The notes: generated by a model not told the origin, from the letters alone. Shown: positions 7,723-17,494, counted from the first letter of the stretch. The stretch is 64,000 bases of DNA from Litchfieldella anticariensis FP35 = DSM 16096 (GCF_000409775.1 NZ_KE332394.1:226254-290253), one strand, 5' to 3'. A program made the numbers and translations.

Positions 7723-8634
7723 ATGACCCCGCACGTGACCTTCCGCCAGCTCCAGATCTTCGTCGCGGTGGCCCGTGACGGCACGGTGAGCGCTGCCGCG
7801 CGGCAACTCAGCTTGTCGCAATCCGCTACCAGTCAGGGGCTGTCCGACATGGAGAATCAACTCGGTGTCGCTTTGTTCGAGCGACTGGGGCGACGATTAC
7901 GGCTCAACGATATGGGGCGCCACCTGTTACCGCACGCCGAACGTCTACTGGATGGTATGGCGGACTTCGTGGCGGCCGCCCAAGAGCCCGAAGGGCGGCT
8001 GCGGGGCACGCTCAATGTATCGGCGAGTGCGACCATCGGTACCTATTTGTTACCGCCGTTGGCGGGACGCTTCAGCGAAGATCACCCAGCAGTCGACCTG
8101 CGTCTGCGACTGCGCAACACCGGGGAGGTGATCACGGATGTACTGCGTTTTGATGCCGACCTTGGCTTGATCGAAGGCCAGTGTCATGAGCCACGGTTGG
8201 TCAGCGAGGCATGGTGTGAGGACCGCATGGTGATTGTCTGTGCGCCACAGCACTCGCTGGCTGCCAAGGGGCGGCTCGAAGATAGCGACCTTCAGCAAGC
8301 GCACTGGATCCTGCGTGAACCAGGTTCGGGATCGCGTGAGATTTTCGAGGCCGCATTACTGCATCATGTCGAGCGCTTGCATATACGTATGGAGCTCAGC
8401 CAGCACGAAGCCATCAAACAGGCAGTGCGGGCCGGCCTGGGTTTGGGTTGCCTGTCGTGGCTCAGCGTAGCGGGGGAACTCGAACGAGGGGAGCTGGCGC
8501 AACTGTCCTGTGGGCTGCATCTGACCCGGACCTTCTCTCTGGTGTGGCATCCCGAGCGTTATCGCAGCCCACTATGGCAAGCCTTCAAGGTGTACCTTCG
8601 GGAAAATGAAGGAGCCTCACCGGTGCCTTGGTGA
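7723..8634 (+). CDS. LysR-family regulator (YeiE-like)
   Basis: 303 residues. N-terminal winged helix-turn-helix (residues ~6-65, with SAAARQLSLSQSATSQGL) and a C-terminal periplasmic-binding-like effector domain (SASATIGTYLLPPLAGRF and following). The pattern of the effector domain and the divergent yeiH gene match YeiE, a regulator reported to sense sulfite. Likely controls the exporter when sulfonate breakdown releases sulfite; this is inferred from position and family. It ends 3 bases from the convergent GntR gene with no terminator between them. Confidence 0.82.
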   Translation: MTPHVTFRQLQIFVAVARDGTVSAAARQLSLSQSATSQGLSDMENQLGVALFERLGRRLRLNDMGRHLLPHAERLLDGMADFVAAAQEPEGRLRGTLNVSASATIGTYLLPPLAGRFSEDHPAVDLRLRLRNTGEVITDVLRFDADLGLIEGQCHEPRLVSEAWCEDRMVIVCAPQHSLAAKGRLEDSDLQQAHWILREPGSGSREIFEAALLHHVERLHIRMELSQHEAIKQAVRAGLGLGCLSWLSVAGELERGELAQLSCGLHLTRTFSLVWHPERYRSPLWQAFKVYLRENEGASPVPW

Positions 8635-8636
8635 AC

Positions 8637-9362
8637 CTATAACTCATTCAAATAGTAGTGATGCTGCGTTTCGCATCGTGAAACGCGATATTCCAAAGGG
8701 TTACCTTGCAGGTCCTTGGCAATGCGGCGAATCTCGAGGAGTGGGGTATTCACTTCAACGCCGAGGTGTTCTTGTTCCTCGGAGCCAGCGGCAATCGCAA
8801 AAAGCCGTTCCTCGGCATGGGCAACGCTGACTCCAAACCGTTGTTGATAGAGATGATACAGGGTGTTGGGAAGGGGCTGAGGCTCCTCTTCCAAGCCTGT
8901 GAACCGTGTTGCCGAGACGACCACGTCTTCCAGCAGGGCGGGGCGCTCATCCAGTTCGCGGATCCTGCGTATGTGGATCACCTCATCCCCCGGTTCCATC
9001 CCTAACGCTTCTGCCTCGATGGCTTCTGCTTTTCGACGTTCCCTGACCAGTACGCGAGAGATGGGCAAACTACGCTCGCCATCCAGCCGTACCAGATGAA
9101 AGAACTGGAACAGGGAGCGGTCACTGTCATGGGTGGCCACCACCGTTCCCTTGCCCTGACGACGTATCACCACGTTCTCATTGGCGAGTGCATCCAGTGC
9201 CTTACGCAGGGTGCCAACGCTTACCCCGTATTGCTGTGACAACGCCGACTCGCTGGGGATGAAGGTCCCGGGTGGCCATTCTCCCGAAACGATCCGGGAA
9301 AGGAGGACCTCCTTGATCTGTTGATATAACGGCCGAAAGTTAGGGGTCACTTGGTCGTTCAT
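8637..9362 (-). CDS. suyR: GntR/HutC-family regulator of sulfolactate lyase genes (SuyR-like)
   Basis: About 241 residues. N-terminal GntR winged helix (FRPLYQQIKEVLLSRIVSGE, PSESALSQQYGVSVGTLRKAL) followed by a UTRA ligand-binding domain of the HutC/FarR type from about residue 85. It diverges from suyA, and a GntR-type gene called suyR accompanies suyAB in known sulfolactate degraders, so local control of suyAB by sulfolactate or a related ligand is likely. The start at 9362 (MNDQVTPNF) is preferred; the frame opens at 9389. Confidence 0.8.
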   Translation of the reverse strand: MNDQVTPNFRPLYQQIKEVLLSRIVSGEWPPGTFIPSESALSQQYGVSVGTLRKALDALANENVVIRRQGKGTVVATHDSDRSLFQFFHLVRLDGERSLPISRVLVRERRKAEAIEAEALGMEPGDEVIHIRRIRELDERPALLEDVVVSATRFTGLEEEPQPLPNTLYHLYQQRFGVSVAHAEERLFAIAAGSEEQEHLGVEVNTPLLEIRRIAKDLQGNPLEYRVSRCETQHHYYLNEL

Positions 9363-9457
9363 GTCTCGGTCCCTGTGCTTACTGGTCATGTCGCGTGATG
9401 AGACGCGCCTTATGAAGTCGGTGTTCAGTATACCGTAGTGAAACCTATGGAAGATAC

Positions 9458-9487
9458 TTGACTATCATATATACTATATCATATACA
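9458..9487 (+). promoter_or_regulatory. Putative suyA promoter with direct-repeat operator
   Basis: TTGACT (9458-9463) and TATACA (9482-9487) are spaced by 18 bases and form a plausible sigma-70 promoter. Between and over them lies the direct repeat ATCATATA-tact-ATATCATATA, a likely target for the divergent GntR regulator. Confidence 0.45.
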
Positions 9488-9584
9488 TGAGTTGTGGTTG
9501 GCAGGAATAACGTCTTCGGAATGCTCTTGTCTTCAGGCAAGCAGCGTGACAAAGCCAATAAACCTCTGAAGAGAGGAGACATCG

Positions 9585-9869
9585 ATGAGTATCGACTTCG
9601 TGGTACACGATGCCGACGACAGCGTTGGCGTGGCGGTAGTCGAGGGGATCCAGGCAGGACAGACATTGACCGGCTGGGTAATGCAGCAAGACCAGACGAT
9701 CACCTTCGAGGTGAGAGACCCGATCCCCATTGGCCACAAGCTGGCAATCCGTGATCTGGCCGAAGGTGACACTGTGATCAAGTACGGCGTCGACATCGGC
9801 CGCGTAGTCAAGCCGATCAACAAGGGTGAGCACCTACACGTCCATAACGTCAAAACCAAGAGGTGGTAA
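9585..9869 (+). CDS. suyA: (2R)-3-sulfolactate sulfo-lyase, small subunit
   Basis: 94-residue SAF-domain protein, the size of SuyA and of the N-terminal part of altronate dehydratase (UxaA). With SuyB it cleaves (R)-3-sulfolactate to pyruvate and sulfite (EC 4.4.1.24) in the cytoplasm. The SAF fold is indicated by the pattern [19 protein letters not shown] and the closing [16 protein letters not shown] strong AGAGGAG precedes the start by seven bases. It is followed after 2 bases by suyB. The choice of sulfolactate over altronate rests on the neighbours: slcC, comC, hpsN and a tricarboxylate-type transporter. Confidence 0.88.
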   Translation: MSIDFVVHDADDSVGVAVVEGIQAGQTLTGWVMQQDQTITFEVRDPIPIGHKLAIRDLAEGDTVIKYGVDIGRVVKPINKGEHLHVHNVKTKRW

Positions 9870-9871
9870 GC

Positions 9872-11041
9872 ATGGAACTCAAGGGTCGCAAGTTCATGGG
9901 CTATCGTCGCGACAACGGACGTGTCGGAGTCCGCAACCATGTCATCGTGTTACCGGTCGACGATATCTCGAATGCCGCCGCTGAGGCGGTCGCCAACAAT
10001 ATCAAGGGGACTCTCGCGCTGCCCCATCCGTACGGTCGCCTGCAGTTCGGTGCGGACCTTGATCTGCACTTTCGGACCCTGATTGGTACGGGCTGTAATC
10101 CCAACGTGGCAGCAGTCGTCGTCATTGGCATAGAGCCGGGCTGGACCCAAAAAGTGGTTGACGGCATCAAGGCCACCGGTAAGCCGGTCGAAGGGTTCTG
10201 GATCGAGCAGAATGGTGATCACAACACCATCTGCGCCGCCTCCAAGAAGGCCCGCGAATACGTGCAGTACGCGACCGAATTACAGCGCGAAGAGTGTGAT
10301 GTAAGCGAGCTATGGGTATCGACGAAGTGTGGGGAATCCGATACCACGTCGGGCTGCGGGGCCAACCCCACTGTCGGTGATGCCTTCGACAAGCTGTACG
10401 AGGTGGGGTGTACCCTGGTGTTCGGCGAGACGTCGGAACTGACCGGCGGAGAGCATCTGGTAGCCGAGCGCTGTGCCACACCTGAGGTGCGCGAGCAGTT
10501 CCAGGCAATGTTCGATCGCTACAGTGCGATGATCGATCGTCACAAGACCAGCGATCTCTCCGAGTCACAGCCCACCAAGGGGAACATCGAAGGCGGGCTG
10601 ACGACCATCGAGGAAAAGGCCCTGGGCAACATCCAGAAGATCGGCCATCGCTGCCGTGTCGATGGGGTGCTCGACAAGGCAGAAATGCCTGACAAGCCGG
10701 GGCTGTGGTTCATGGATTCTTCTTCGGCAGCGGCGGAGATGGTCACGCTATGTGCTGCCTCGGGGTATGTCGTGCATTTTTTCCCTACCGGCCAGGGCAA
10801 TGTCATCGGCAACCCGATCCTGCCGGTCATCAAGATTTGTGCCAACCCCAGGACATTGCGAACCATGGGTGAGCATATCGATGTCGATGTGACGGGGCTG
10901 CTTAGCCGCGAGATCAACATGAATCAGGCGGGTGACCAACTGCTTGACATGATGTTGCGTACCGCCAACGGACGTAACACCGCAGCCGAGGCTTTGGGCC
11001 ATCGCGAATTCGTGCTGACCCGTCTTTATGAAAGTGCTTGA
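9872..11041 (+). CDS. suyB: (2R)-3-sulfolactate sulfo-lyase, large subunit
   Basis: 389-residue UxaA-family catalytic subunit. Conserved features include [15 protein letters not shown] at the N-terminus, a set of cysteines in contexts such as [24 protein letters not shown] and KICANP that suit iron-bound catalysis, and the GGEHLVAER stretch. It pairs with SuyA to release sulfite from (R)-sulfolactate. The start at 9872 (MELKGRKF) has AGAGGTGG upstream; a GTG at 9863 is in frame. A weak hairpin lies after the stop, but the transporter genes downstream run the same way and are probably co-transcribed. Confidence 0.9.
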   Translation: MELKGRKFMGYRRDNGRVGVRNHVIVLPVDDISNAAAEAVANNIKGTLALPHPYGRLQFGADLDLHFRTLIGTGCNPNVAAVVVIGIEPGWTQKVVDGIKATGKPVEGFWIEQNGDHNTICAASKKAREYVQYATELQREECDVSELWVSTKCGESDTTSGCGANPTVGDAFDKLYEVGCTLVFGETSELTGGEHLVAERCATPEVREQFQAMFDRYSAMIDRHKTSDLSESQPTKGNIEGGLTTIEEKALGNIQKIGHRCRVDGVLDKAEMPDKPGLWFMDSSSAAAEMVTLCAASGYVVHFFPTGQGNVIGNPILPVIKICANPRTLRTMGEHIDVDVTGLLSREINMNQAGDQLLDMMLRTANGRNTAAEALGHREFVLTRLYESA

Positions 11042-11207
11042 TAGTTAGCCAGTACACCTCCGCCTGCCGGTGGGGGTGTCGGCTTGTTAGCCCGCTTTCG
11101 ACACCAGGAGGATCCTTTCGCTTCACCAGGACGTCGGGTGCACGCCGTTCACGACGTCACTATGCATGACAGCTCAGTACGACAACGACAACATCCGGAG
11201 GTAAGCC

Positions 11208-12173
11208 ATGCGAGTCTCTCTATCTCACGCCTTGGTAACAGGCATCAGTATCGCCCTCGTCTCTGCATTGTCTACGATGGCGTCGGCGGACGAGTTTCCC
11301 TCTCACGATGTACAGTATGTGATTCCTTTCGGGCCTGGCGGTGAGTCCGACATCAGCGCCCGATTGCAACAGAAGTACTTCGAGGAGATCACCGGCGAAC
11401 AACTGGTTGTCCAGTATATGCCAGGTGGTGGTGGCGCAGTGGGGTGGTCTCAACTCAATGATAAGAGTGCCGATGGCTACACCATCATGGGCTCCAACCT
11501 GCCCCACATCATCCTGAAGCCTATGGGTAAGGATGTCGGCTTTCAGACTGATGACCTCAACAACTTTTTCTACTTTCACTATTCCCCTGACGCCATCCTG
11601 GTACGTAACGACAGTCCCTTCGAAACCCTCGACGACCTGATTCAGGCGGCGGAAGAAGCGCCTGGCGCGGTAACCCTGTCAGGAAGTGGAACCTACAGCG
11701 CGAACGATGTGGCTAACACGCGCTTCCAGCAGTTGGCCGGCGTCACTACGACGTATATTCCCTTCAAGGGTACGGGAGCCGCGGTGACGGCCTTGCTCGG
11801 GGGACAGGTCCAGGCTGAGTGGGGCTATACCACCGTAGCCGCCAACCACCAGGACAAGGTGCGCATGCTGGCGGTAGCGACCGAGGAACGCCACCCCCTG
11901 TTCCCTGACGTGCCGACTTTCAAGGAGCTTGGCTACGACATGGTGGGCGGCGCCTATCGGGGCATGGCAGTGCCGGAAGGCACTCCCGAGGAGACCCAAC
12001 AACGGCTTTCCGACATCTTCCAGCAGATCAACGAAAACCCTGACTTCCAGCAAGAGATGCAGGATCTCGGCTTTGTGTTGATGGATGTCCCGCTCGACGA
12101 GATGCCGGATTTCATGGCCGAGCAACGCCAGACCTACGAGGCGACTGCACGTGAACTCGGCCTGATCGACTGA
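11208..12173 (+). CDS. TTT transporter substrate-binding protein (TctC family)
   Basis: 321-residue periplasmic binding protein of the tripartite tricarboxylate transporter type. A Sec signal peptide ends at about residue 27 (TMASA-DEF). The ligand-loop signatures PFGPGGESDISARL and VQYMPGGGGAVGW are typical of TctC proteins. GGAGGT lies six bases before the start. With the next two genes it forms a complete TTT carrier. In Chromohalobacter the equivalent genes (slcHFG) are linked to sulfolactate uptake, so sulfolactate is the likely ligand here. Confidence 0.88.
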   Translation: MRVSLSHALVTGISIALVSALSTMASADEFPSHDVQYVIPFGPGGESDISARLQQKYFEEITGEQLVVQYMPGGGGAVGWSQLNDKSADGYTIMGSNLPHIILKPMGKDVGFQTDDLNNFFYFHYSPDAILVRNDSPFETLDDLIQAAEEAPGAVTLSGSGTYSANDVANTRFQQLAGVTTTYIPFKGTGAAVTALLGGQVQAEWGYTTVAANHQDKVRMLAVATEERHPLFPDVPTFKELGYDMVGGAYRGMAVPEGTPEETQQRLSDIFQQINENPDFQQEMQDLGFVLMDVPLDEMPDFMAEQRQTYEATARELGLID

Positions 12174-12189
12174 GCCGCGGAGGAACCGC

Positions 12190-13722
12190 ATGGATATTCT
12201 CACCTATGCGCTTGGCGCCCTGTCTCCGCTAAATCTGGGATTGGCGCTGGTGGGGGTGGCCGCGGGCATTATCATCGGCGCCCTGCCAGGGCTCTCGGCT
12301 ACCATGGCCGTGGCGGTGCTGGTACCGGTCACCTTTGGCATGTCGCCGGAGTCGGCGTTGATCATGCTTGGAGCCATCTATACGGGGGCCATCTATGGTG
12401 GCTCCTACTCCGCCATCCTGGTCAACACGCCGGGGACCCCCTCGGCGATCGCCACCACCTTCGACGGATTTCCGATGGCCAAGCGTGGCGATGGCGACCT
12501 GGCGGTAACGCTTTCAACGCTGGCATCGGTGACAGGAGGATTGGTTGGTGTCCTGGCGCTGCTCACCGTGGCGCCGTTGCTGGCCCAGGTGGCCCTGAGT
12601 TTCGGGCCGGTGGAGTATTTTTGGCTGGCGGTCTTCGGGCTGACGCTGATATCAGCGCTGTCCGAGGGCTCGACACTCAAGGGCTTCATGGGCGCAGGAT
12701 TCGGCCTGCTACTGTCGACCATCGGCGTCGCCGTGGTCGGTGGCGACACACGCTACACCTTCGGTTCCCAAGTGCTCTTGGGTGGCATCGAGATAGTCTC
12801 CGCGCTCATCGGCCTCTACTGTATCCCGGTACTCATCGATCTGGTGGCGACCCCTGAGGCCCATCTCAAGATCGAGGAGGAGCAGCGAGGCATTCGCCTG
12901 CGGGAAGGATTGGGCCTGGCCTGGTTGGGCAAGCTCAACCTATTGCGCTCGGCATCCATCGGCACGCTGGTGGCCATCCTGCCAGGGGCCGGGGGGTCCA
13001 TCGCCAGCCTGGTATCCTACTCCGAGGCGCGGCGTGCTTCGCATGAGCCCAAGACCTTCGGCAAGGGCAATCCTCAGGGAGTGCTGGCGACCGAGGCTGC
13101 CAATAACGCCACCGTGGGTGGTGGTTTCATCCCCACCTTGGTGCTGGGAATCCCCGGCACACCTCCTGATGCCGTGATTCTGGGAGCCCTCCTGGTGCAA
13201 GGATTCCGCACCGGGCCGGAGTTATTCACTACCAATGCGAGCATCACCTACACTTTCGTCGCCGGGCTGTTCCTGGCCACCTGCCTGCTGCTGCCGCTTG
13301 GTCTGTTGATCGGCCGCTATGCGTTCAAGTCGATCATCACGATACCCAAGGCACTCTTGGTACCGACCATTGCCTTCATGACCGTGATCGGAACCTACGC
13401 TATCCGCAACAGCGCCAGCGATGTGGTGATCATGTTAGTTCTCGGGGTAGTCGGGTGGGGGCTCAATCGCTACGGCTTCCGGCCGTCGCCCATTGTCTTG
13501 GGCCTGATCCTGGGGCCCATCGCCGAACAGGGCTTCGTCCAGGGCTTTCTTATGGGGCGCGCCAGCGGCTCGCTCTCCATGACGTTCTTCGGTAGTCCTA
13601 TTTCCATAACCATCATTGCCTTGTCGGTGCTCAGCGTCTTCTATCCGGTGATTAAGGCTCGCTGGGCACAGCGCCGCGGTAGGGTGCAGGGTGACGATTC
13701 GCATCAGGAGGCGTCCTCATGA
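12190..13722 (+). CDS. TTT transporter large membrane subunit (TctA family)
   Basis: 510 residues, about 11-12 membrane segments, full length for TctA. The family signatures are present: GALPGLSATMAVAVLVPVTF near residue 32, YGGSYSAILVNTPGTPSA near residue 70 and the second repeat GGGFIPTLVLGIPGTPPDA near residue 310. It forms the transport channel and uses an ion gradient. It starts 16 bases after the binding protein and its stop overlaps the start of the small subunit, so the three are translated together. Sulfolactate is the likely substrate from context. Confidence 0.9.
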   Translation: MDILTYALGALSPLNLGLALVGVAAGIIIGALPGLSATMAVAVLVPVTFGMSPESALIMLGAIYTGAIYGGSYSAILVNTPGTPSAIATTFDGFPMAKRGDGDLAVTLSTLASVTGGLVGVLALLTVAPLLAQVALSFGPVEYFWLAVFGLTLISALSEGSTLKGFMGAGFGLLLSTIGVAVVGGDTRYTFGSQVLLGGIEIVSALIGLYCIPVLIDLVATPEAHLKIEEEQRGIRLREGLGLAWLGKLNLLRSASIGTLVAILPGAGGSIASLVSYSEARRASHEPKTFGKGNPQGVLATEAANNATVGGGFIPTLVLGIPGTPPDAVILGALLVQGFRTGPELFTTNASITYTFVAGLFLATCLLLPLGLLIGRYAFKSIITIPKALLVPTIAFMTVIGTYAIRNSASDVVIMLVLGVVGWGLNRYGFRPSPIVLGLILGPIAEQGFVQGFLMGRASGSLSMTFFGSPISITIIALSVLSVFYPVIKARWAQRRGRVQGDDSHQEASS

Positions 13723-14213
13723 ACGATGCAACCCAAAAGCGAGGGGAAATCGAAGCCGCCTGCTCGGCGCATTCCGAGTACCTGCTTCCAATACTATTCA
13801 TTGCTCTGGGGAGCCTGTTTATCTGGCAGTCCCGGGACATGAGCCAGTTGGGATCGATATTTCCTGTGACAATCGCCGTGGTGACCCTCCTGGCCGCTGT
13901 GCTGCGGTTGGGTCAGTTAGTCCTGCACCGGGTTCGAGACAATACCGAGCGTCAGAAGGGGTCGACATCTCGTCGGGTGTTGCTGGTCGTGGCCATGAGC
14001 GCCTGGGCTCTGATCATGCCCTGGGTGGGGTTCCTGATAGCGGGAGTGGCAGGGTTCTTCACTCTGATGATGATCGCCCAGTACCAGCCCTGGACAGCGC
14101 GCCGATTGCTGGGACACCTGGTGACCGGGGTCGTGCTGGTGGCCGGTTTTTATGGCCTTTTCGCCATGCTGCTTAACGTCCCCCTTCCAGTAGGCAAGTG
14201 GTGGATCGGTTGA
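13719..14213 (+). CDS. TTT transporter small membrane subunit (TctB family)
   Basis: 164 residues with four hydrophobic segments, the normal build of TctB. The start overlaps the tctA stop by four bases. TctB proteins are poorly conserved, and the call rests on size, topology and position between tctA and slcC. It completes the presumed sulfolactate transporter. Confidence 0.8.
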   Translation: MNDATQKRGEIEAACSAHSEYLLPILFIALGSLFIWQSRDMSQLGSIFPVTIAVVTLLAAVLRLGQLVLHRVRDNTERQKGSTSRRVLLVVAMSAWALIMPWVGFLIAGVAGFFTLMMIAQYQPWTARRLLGHLVTGVVLVAGFYGLFAMLLNVPLPVGKWWIG

Positions 14214-14283
14214 GGGCATTACCCCCTTCCGCCTGACCAATAACTAACGCCGGGATTTGTCCGGCGAGAGGAGATGCGTTTCG

Positions 14284-15225
14284 ATGCCCAAGATCGTGAT
14301 TTCTGAGTTCATGGACGAGCGGGTCGTTGCCAACCTGGAGGACGGCTTCGCCGTGGTTTTCGACACCACTCTGGTAGACGACCGGGGCGCCCTTCTTGCA
14401 GCGGTAGCCGATGCTGACGGTATCATTGTGCGCAATCGTACCCAGGTAAATGCCGAGCTACTGGATGCTGCCCCAGGCTTGAAGGTGGTGGGGCGTCTCG
14501 GCGTGGGGCTCGACAACATCGACCTGGCCGCCTGTGGGGCTAGAGGGGTGACGGTCAAACCGGCCCATGGTGGCAACGCTGGCTCGGTGGCGGAATACGT
14601 CCTGACGGGTGCGTTGATACTACGCCGCCAAGCCTTCTTCTCCAGCCAAGCCATGCTGGCGGGAGAGTGGCCTCGCCAGGCACTGATTGGCCGAGAGATA
14701 GCCGGCAGTATCCTGGCACTGGTCGGCTTCGGTGCCATCGCTCGGGAAACGGCTCGGCGGGCGATGGCCCTGGGCATGCGGGTGGCGGCTTACGATCCTC
14801 ATCTCGATCCCGGTGCTCCCGAATGGGCCGGCATCGAGCGTCACGACAGCCTGTTCTCCCTGCTGGCGGTCGCCGACGTGGTCAGCCTCCATGTACCACT
14901 GACCGAGGCGACCCGGCATCTCATCGATGGCGATACCTTGGGCCGCTTGAAACCTGATGCCGTGCTGATCAATGCCGCCCGTGGTGGCACTGTCGATGAG
15001 ACGGCCTTGGCCCACGCCCTGCGTGATGGACGGCTGGCCGGTGCCATGCTGGATGTCTTCGAGCAGGAGCCTTTGCCCGCGGGATCAGTGCTCGAGGGCG
15101 TACCGAATCTGATCCTGACACCGCACATCGCCGGTGTCACCGAGGAATCCAACGCCCGTATCAGTCAGATGACAGCCGACAACGTACGCTCAGTACTCGA
15201 GCAGCCGGCGGAGGTGCACTCATGA
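14284..15225 (+). CDS. slcC: (S)-3-sulfolactate dehydrogenase
   Basis: 313-residue D-2-hydroxyacid dehydrogenase-fold protein related to phosphoglycerate dehydrogenase. Visible are the Rossmann loop LALVGFGAIA near residue 142, the catalytic region INAARGGTVDE with its Arg, the Glu in DVFEQEPLP and the catalytic His in LTPHIAGVT. SlcC of C. salexigens oxidises (S)-sulfolactate to sulfopyruvate with NAD. With ComC it inverts the (S) form to the (R) form required by SuyAB. AGAGGAG lies ten bases before the start at 14284 and the gene overlaps comC by four bases. A generic phosphoglycerate dehydrogenase is the alternative, but the neighbours argue against it. Confidence 0.87.
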   Translation: MPKIVISEFMDERVVANLEDGFAVVFDTTLVDDRGALLAAVADADGIIVRNRTQVNAELLDAAPGLKVVGRLGVGLDNIDLAACGARGVTVKPAHGGNAGSVAEYVLTGALILRRQAFFSSQAMLAGEWPRQALIGREIAGSILALVGFGAIARETARRAMALGMRVAAYDPHLDPGAPEWAGIERHDSLFSLLAVADVVSLHVPLTEATRHLIDGDTLGRLKPDAVLINAARGGTVDETALAHALRDGRLAGAMLDVFEQEPLPAGSVLEGVPNLILTPHIAGVTEESNARISQMTADNVRSVLEQPAEVHS

Positions 15226-16232
15226 GTGAGACTGTCGAACTGGGTTTCGAGCAGGCACGAGAGTTGGCTCTAGAGGCCATGCACGGGCGGGGCTTCGGTG
15301 AGGCAGAGGCGGAGGCTACCGTCGATGCCCTGCTGGCGGCGGAACGTGATGGGCTGCCATCGCATGGGCTGTCGCGGCTACCTTTTTACCTGGACCAGGC
15401 AGCAAGCGGCAAGGTGGATGCGGGGGCAGTTCCGAGTGTCGAGATCGACGGCGCCGTGGTGCGGGTTGACGCTGGTTATGGACTTGCCTTTCCGGCCGTT
15501 GCCCGTGGCCTGGAAGCTGGCTACGAGTGTGTTGCGCGGCTTGGCGTGGCGGCGGTGTCCATTGCCCGCTCGCACCATTTCGGTGTGGCTGGCGCGCCGG
15601 TGGAGGCGGCGGCCCGTCGGGGATATCTGGCCATGGCCTTCAGCAACTCGCCATCGGCCCTGGCGCCCTGGGGCGGAAGTCGGCCGCTGTTTGGCACCAA
15701 TCCCATTGCTTTCGCCTGCCCGCGCCGGGGCACCGATCCCCTGCTACTGGATCTGTCGCTGTCCAAGGTGGCGCGCGGTAAGGTGATGCTGGCCAAGAAG
15801 CGTGGGGAGCCCATCCCCGAAGGATGGGCCCTCGACGTCGAGGGGCAGCCGACCACTGATCCTGATGCGGCCCTGGCAGGCAGCATGGTGCCGGCGGGTG
15901 ATGCCAAGGGCGCGGCTCTGGCATTGATGGTGGAGCTGCTCACGGCGGGGCTCGCGGGGAGTCATTTCGGCTTTCAAGCCACTTCGTTCTTTGACGCTGA
16001 GGGCGACCCCCCTGGCATCGGCCAGCTTATCCTCCTGTTCGACCCGGGACGTTTTACGCCGCAGTTCATCGAGCAAGCAGAGACTCTCTTCGCCGCCATG
16101 CAGGATCAGCCGGGCGTGCGACTGCCCGGTGACCGACGGTATCGACTTCGCCGTGAGGGCGGTGATCAACTGACGCTGCCCGCCGCCCTGGTGGCAGAAT
16201 TGGAGGCCCATGTGGCGGCGGGATGCAGCTAG
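15222..16232 (+). CDS. comC: (R)-3-sulfolactate dehydrogenase
   Basis: 336-residue member of the malate/L-lactate dehydrogenase family (Ldh2 fold, not the Rossmann type). The region ARSHHFGVAG near residue 113 holds the family's catalytic histidine, followed by SNSPSALAPWGG and GTNPIAFACP, which contact the cofactor. ComC reduces sulfopyruvate to (R)-sulfolactate, completing the two-enzyme racemase with SlcC. The start overlaps slcC by four bases. Its last bases overlap those of the convergent LacI-type gene, so the operon probably ends here. Confidence 0.87.
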   Translation: MSETVELGFEQARELALEAMHGRGFGEAEAEATVDALLAAERDGLPSHGLSRLPFYLDQAASGKVDAGAVPSVEIDGAVVRVDAGYGLAFPAVARGLEAGYECVARLGVAAVSIARSHHFGVAGAPVEAAARRGYLAMAFSNSPSALAPWGGSRPLFGTNPIAFACPRRGTDPLLLDLSLSKVARGKVMLAKKRGEPIPEGWALDVEGQPTTDPDAALAGSMVPAGDAKGAALALMVELLTAGLAGSHFGFQATSFFDAEGDPPGIGQLILLFDPGRFTPQFIEQAETLFAAMQDQPGVRLPGDRRYRLRREGGDQLTLPAALVAELEAHVAAGCS

Positions 16233-17254
16233 TCCGTGGGTGCGGGACCGGTCGATTCCCTGAGTACCAACGGGGCATCGAGCAGTCGACGGTGAGGCGT
16301 GGTCACGCCGTCGATTCTCGCGATCAGGCCATCGGCGACTTGGCGACCGATCTCTCCTGCGGGCACAGCAACCGTCGTCAGGGGTGGGGACATGAAACGG
16401 GCCTGGGGAAGATCATCGAAGCCGGTTATCGAGATCTCCCTGGGGACTTGCAGGCCAGCTCGCTGAGCGGCCAACATCACGCCGAAAGCCAGGGTGTCAT
16501 TGCCGCAAAGGATTGCGGTGGGTCGCCTGTCCAGCCCCATCAGCGACTCGAAGGCCTCGGCGCCCTCGGCGATCCCGTAATCCACCTTGACGATCCGCTC
16601 CGGGGGTAGGGGGCATCCGGCTGCTTCAGCCGCCTGTCGGAAGCCTTCAAGCCGCGCCCGAGCCCGGTCATTGCCGTCGGTGGGAGCGCTGACAACGGCC
16701 AAGCGTCGATGGCCTAGCATCAAGAGGTGCTCCGCCAGATGGCGTGCAGGGGCGGTGTTGTCAAAGCCGATGCCGGGCCAGTCGGGGTCATCCTCGGCGT
16801 GCCAACAGGTCAGGAAGGGGAGTTGACGTCGCTGCAACAGGGTCAGGGCGGCCGGTCGATGATCATGGCCGACCAACACGACACCATCCACACCTTGTTG
16901 GATCAGGGTTCTCAGGGCCTGGAGTTCGTCATCCAGGTCGTAGCGATAGGTGGCGATCAACAAACGACAATCGTGGCGCTTGAGACGTCGTTCCAGGCTG
17001 TCGATCATGGCGCTGAAGATGGGATTGTCCAGCGTCGGAACCAGGGCACCAATGGCTCCGATCCGTCTCGAAGCTAGAGCTCGGGCAGTCCCATCGGGGA
17101 CGTAACCAAGTCGGTCGATGGCCGCCTCGACGCGTTCTCGAAGTCGTTTGCTGACATGAGGAGCCCGGTTGAGGACCCGCGATACCGAGGCTGTCGACAC
17201 TTCCGCTTCCCGAGCCACATCCTCCAGCAGCGTCCGCTGCATCTCCTTGTTCAT
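16229..17254 (-). CDS. LacI-family regulator of the sulfonate genes
   Basis: About 341 residues. N-terminal LacI helix-turn-helix (LEDVAREAEVSTASVSRVLN) with hinge helix, then a sugar-binding-protein-like effector domain (IGALVPTLDNPIFSAM, GVVLVGHDH, ILCGNDTLAFGVMLA). It diverges from the TRAP operon. A perfect 16-bp LacI-type palindrome lies in the divergent promoter and an identical one lies before hpsN, so this protein probably controls both operons and itself, with DHPS or a product as inducer. Start 17254 (MNKEMQRT) is preferred over 17272. Confidence 0.85.
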   Translation of the reverse strand: MNKEMQRTLLEDVAREAEVSTASVSRVLNRAPHVSKRLRERVEAAIDRLGYVPDGTARALASRRIGAIGALVPTLDNPIFSAMIDSLERRLKRHDCRLLIATYRYDLDDELQALRTLIQQGVDGVVLVGHDHRPAALTLLQRRQLPFLTCWHAEDDPDWPGIGFDNTAPARHLAEHLLMLGHRRLAVVSAPTDGNDRARARLEGFRQAAEAAGCPLPPERIVKVDYGIAEGAEAFESLMGLDRRPTAILCGNDTLAFGVMLAAQRAGLQVPREISITGFDDLPQARFMSPPLTTVAVPAGEIGRQVADGLIARIDGVTTPHRRLLDAPLVLRESTGPAPTD

Positions 17255-17356
17255 GACATCTCTCGCTTCCATTGGTCCCCTACGTAATGCCCGTCATGAT
17301 GAGGGCATTTTTTTCTGGACAAGTCATATAGAGGAGTCTAGGTTGAAGTCATATTG

Positions 17357-17372
17357 TTGTAAGCGCTTACAA
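17357..17372. promoter_or_regulatory. LacI-type operator, TRAP/lacI divergent promoter
   Basis: TTGTAAGCGCTTACAA is a perfect palindrome with the central CG of LacI/PurR-type sites. It sits about 100 bases before the regulator start on one side and before the first gene of the TRAP operon on the other. The identical 16 bases recur at 20853-20868. Confidence 0.8.
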
Positions 17373-17494
17373 TAGATTTTCTGAGTATAGACCCCAAGAG
17401 GCGATAGGCAAGCAGGACATCACACCGTGGGGCGGATGTGAGCATTGCCCCTTCGTCGAGACAACGACAACAACGACACACTGGAGCCACTGAT

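Noticed and set aside
9585..11041. Altronate dehydratase (UxaA) identity
   Set aside because: Split into small SAF and large subunits and surrounded by slcC, comC and hpsN; no hexuronate genes nearby, so SuyAB fits better.
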